From Shinella sp. UYSO24 (GTDB taxonomy: Bacteria; Pseudomonadota; Alphaproteobacteria; Rhizobiales; Rhizobiaceae): DNA of 42,041 nt. Of this stretch, positions 41,881 through 42,041 are shown piece by piece (the stretch's first letter is position 1; each line of letters opens with the position of its first letter). A program made the translations under genes and the position numbers. The DNA lies in the NCBI GenBank assembly GCA_902167985.1, contig CABHNZ010000034.1:1-42041 (forward strand). The letters run 5' to 3'. The notes under the pieces are model-generated. The model did no database searches, was not told where the DNA came from, and saw only the letters and a program-made list of their open reading frames with translations.

Positions 41881-42041
41881 AAAATCTTTGCTGGTCTCTT
41901 GCCGTGAGCCCGTGCTCGTCCTTTGGATCCGATCCTCGTGAAAGTTGGTCGCGTCCTTCCTCTCATAGGGCTGGCTGGAAGCATGCGACCGGCGGTATTT
42001 CCCGCCTCGCGCGCCAGCGCCGCGATGGTCGCACCGAGATG
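41881..42041. other. Right edge, possible gene continuing out of the window
   Basis: The minus strand stays open from the edge to about 41875 (IAALAREAGNTAGR then a basic tail), and the plus strand has a short frame from 41984. Neither resembles a family I know. Too little is present to call a gene. Confidence 0.25.

Noticed and set aside
1..42041. CRISPR arrays, tRNA or rRNA genes, riboswitches
   Set aside because: No regular repeat-spacer pattern, cloverleaf or conserved RNA motif was recognised on either strand.

Overview
The window looks like an accessory region of an alphaproteobacterial genome, most likely from the Rhizobiaceae or a close relative. This is inferred from an AttM/BlcC-type homoserine lactonase, an HWE-family histidine kinase, a soluble rhizobial-type chemoreceptor with a C-terminal W-E-E-F tail, and an IS66 element of rhizobial type. 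No rRNA, tRNA, CRISPR array, integrase or replication origin was seen.

Layout. 1-5.7 kb: a broken LysR regulator divergent from a Tat-tagged short-chain reductase, a frameshifted dihydroxybenzoate-decarboxylase-like amidohydrolase, a TetR regulator divergent from an exported alpha/beta hydrolase and an aldo/keto reductase, and a DUF302 protein. 5.7-10.5 kb: a signalling block with an HWE kinase, a PAS remnant, a GGDEF protein and a soluble chemoreceptor. 10.8-17 kb: a single reading frame that fuses a flavin monooxygenase to a TetA-like MFS transporter, with a divergent MarR regulator. An IS66 element with perfect 8-bp target duplications splits off the last 26 codons. 17.3-18.2 kb: two truncated genes joined end to end. 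18.3-27.6 kb: LysR, SDR, aldehyde dehydrogenase, MscS-type channel, a small membrane protein, LtrA, DUF924, a DJ-1/PfpI protein, two VOC fragments and a GNAT. 27.9-31.6 kb: a class A beta-lactamase with unusual active-site motifs, a GcvA/AmpR-like LysR, and a divergent set of unknown protein, tautomerase and metallo-hydrolase. 31.7-33.3 kb: an overlapping HTH / alpha-beta hydrolase / DUF4180 operon. 33.5-42 kb: an MFS exporter, DUF1737, an SDR remnant, HxlR, a GNAT, LysR with the lactonase, LysR with a cupin, then an alpha/beta hydrolase with DUF1330 and a DUF2239 protein.

How it works together. Much of the window is built from small units: one regulator (five recognisable LysR genes plus one broken LysR, TetR, MarR, HxlR, excisionase-like HTH) next to one to four detoxification, redox or hydrolase genes. 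Several divergent promoters carry clear palindromes that I list as candidate operators. The likely theme is response to small xenobiotics, aldehydes, antibiotics and signal lactones.

Caveat. About ten genes contain small indels, mostly one base lost from a short homopolymer. When corrected, nearly all give full-length family members. This could be sequencing or consensus error rather than true gene decay, so calls of pseudogene here mean 'frame broken as given'. The most interesting items are the monooxygenase-MFS fusion with its paired MarR motif and IS66 disruption, the variant beta-lactamase, and the DUF4180 operon with its large inverted repeat.
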